This document shows, in pieces, positions 63,072 through 64,000 of a stretch of 64,000 nt of DNA. Made by a program: the position numbers and the translations under genes. Each line of letters starts with the position of its first letter. The stretch's first letter is position 1. Below the pieces are notes generated by a model. It worked only from the letters and a program-made list of their open reading frames with translations, had not been told where the DNA came from and did no database searches. Source of the DNA: Calidifontibacter indicus (GTDB taxonomy: Bacteria > Actinomycetota > Actinomycetes > Actinomycetales > Dermatophilaceae); assembly GCF_003386865.1 (NCBI RefSeq), contig NZ_QTUA01000001.1, positions 2,232,001 through 2,296,000 of the forward strand, written 5' to 3'.

Positions 63072-64000
63072 TCAGGCTGGTTCGGACAACCGCTGGGTGA
63101 TGAGGTCGGCCTCGTCCGTCGGTGAGAGTCCCGCCTTGCGCGGTCGCCCCGGCCCGGAGCGCAGCTCCCACGCGAGCGCGTCGGTGAAGGTCTGCGGCAG
63201 CGGGCGCACGGTCAGCCCGGCGCGTTGGGCGGCGCCGTTGTCGACGGTCATCATCCCGGCGAGGTCGGGCCACGGCAGCCACAGCGGCAGGGAACGTTCA
63301 CCCATCCACGGCGAAACTCCGTGTGCGGCAAGCCAGTCGGGTGTCACCGGCACCAGTTCGTCGGTGTGGCCGGCGACCTTGCGGGCGGCGGCGAGCGCGC
63401 CGTGCAGCGGCACGCTCGGCCCGGACGCGTTGAAGACTCCGACCACCTCGTTCTCCGCGCCGGCCACCAGCCAGTCGGCAAGATCTCGGACGTCGATCAG
63501 CTGCACCTGGGCGTCGGGGGAGTGCGGCACCAACACGCGTCCGTCGGCGCGGGACGGGTGCGCGAACCGCAGCGGCCAGTAGCCGGTGCGATCGGAGACG
63601 TCCTCGGGCCCGCCCAGCAGACCGGCGCGGGCGATGAGGTGCGCGTCCGGATAGGCCTGTGCGACAAGCCGTTCGCAGGTCACCTTTCCGGCGCCGTACT
63701 GCTCGGGCGTCCAGTCGTCGCCGTCCCAGGCGTCCAACAGGGGCGCCGATTCGTCGGCACCGATGACGTCCGGTCCGACATCGGCGTAGACGTTGATGGT
63801 CGAGACCAGCGACCACCGGCCGATGCGTCCCTCGAGCGCTCGGAGCGCGGTGCGCACATGCCGTGGTTCGCGGGCGACGTCGATGACGGCGTCGAAGTCG
63901 CCGTCCAGTGCCGCGTAGCCCGTGGAGGTGCTGCGCTCTCCGACCACGAGTTCGGCACCTTCGGCCACCGGCCCACTGGTGCCTCGCGCCAGGCAGGTGA
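63072..64000 (-). CDS. NAD-dependent epimerase/dehydratase family protein (N-terminus outside window)
   Basis: An extended short-chain dehydrogenase-like protein; at least 309 residues are visible. The reading frame is open to the right edge (TCLARGTSGPVAEGAELVVG), and the GxxGxxG nucleotide motif must lie beyond. Visible elements are FDAVIDVAREPRHVRTALRA, VSTINVYAD, EQYGAGKVTCERLVAQA (a Tyr-x3-Lys catalytic pair), LIARAGLLGGPED and QLIDVRDLADWLV. The C-terminus resembles uncharacterised actinobacterial reductases. An internal GTG at 63968 is not the true start. Substrate is unknown. Confidence 0.85.
   Translation of the reverse strand, partial: TCLARGTSGPVAEGAELVVGERSTSTGYAALDGDFDAVIDVAREPRHVRTALRALEGRIGRWSLVSTINVYADVGPDVIGADESAPLLDAWDGDDWTPEQYGAGKVTCERLVAQAYPDAHLIARAGLLGGPEDVSDRTGYWPLRFAHPSRADGRVLVPHSPDAQVQLIDVRDLADWLVAGAENEVVGVFNASGPSVPLHGALAAARKVAGHTDELVPVTPDWLAAHGVSPWMGERSLPLWLPWPDLAGMMTVDNGAAQRAGLTVRPLPQTFTDALAWELRSGPGRPRKAGLSPTDEADLITQRLSEPA

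Overview
This window is high-GC DNA from an actinobacterium, most likely a member of the Micrococcales. The grounds are the very high G/C at third codon positions, mycothiol synthesis (mshC), a complete Pup-proteasome gene set (arc, dop, pup, prcB, prcA), an LLM (F420/flavin-type) oxidoreductase, DUF3090/SCO1664-type actinobacterial genes and GT4-type glycogen synthase. Cyanophycin genes beside glycogen genes would fit Dermacoccaceae or a related family, but family-level placement is inference.

Layout. 1-8.7 kb is a storage-polymer block: the tail of a Mur-ligase/TPR fusion, convergent cyanophycin synthetase (cphA), cyanophycinase (cphB), serB and glgC (glgC-serB-cphB overlap by 4 and 8 nt), and divergent glgA. 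8.7-18.2 kb carries an orphan conserved protein, an ABC ATPase, a TauE/SafE permease, an rRNA/tRNA methyltransferase, a membrane-anchored disordered protein, a HipA-like kinase with DUF3037, an acyltransferase and a RecQ-type helicase. 18.3-21.6 kb holds a frameshifted DUF222/HNH nuclease gene behind a LexA-like box, and dinB. 21.7-28.6 kb is a three-gene transglutaminase / amidoligase / circularly permuted ATP-grasp-alpha-E operon. 28.85-30.9 kb is tRNA-Leu(GAG) whose 3' end is duplicated around a nested IS481/IS3 insertion that separates the tRNA from its probable terminator. 30.9-36.2 kb has an amidohydrolase and a tight operon of SRPBCC protein, hydrolase, ATP-dependent DNA ligase and M20 peptidase. 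36.2-43.2 kb has small conserved genes, an aldo-keto reductase, an LLM oxidoreductase, a phosphatase, DUF3090, a SCO1664-type kinase, mshC and PAC2. 43.4-51 kb holds metH, a HAD hydrolase, a RecB-like nuclease, a site-2 protease and tRNA m1A methyltransferase. 51-59.1 kb is the Pup-proteasome region, interrupted by a DUF3054 gene, an esterase and a CapA lipoprotein on the other strand; pafA is not seen. 59.2-63 kb encodes a heterodimeric ABC exporter, followed by the C-terminal part of an NAD-dependent epimerase running off the right end.

Two features recur. At least 17 genes have a TANNNT hexamer 6-8 nt before the start codon, suggesting largely leaderless transcripts. Several genes also show apparent single-base indels (HNH nuclease, IS3 OrfB, the N-terminus of the first ABC half-transporter and perhaps two tiny ORFs), so either sequence errors or real decay and phase variation need consideration.
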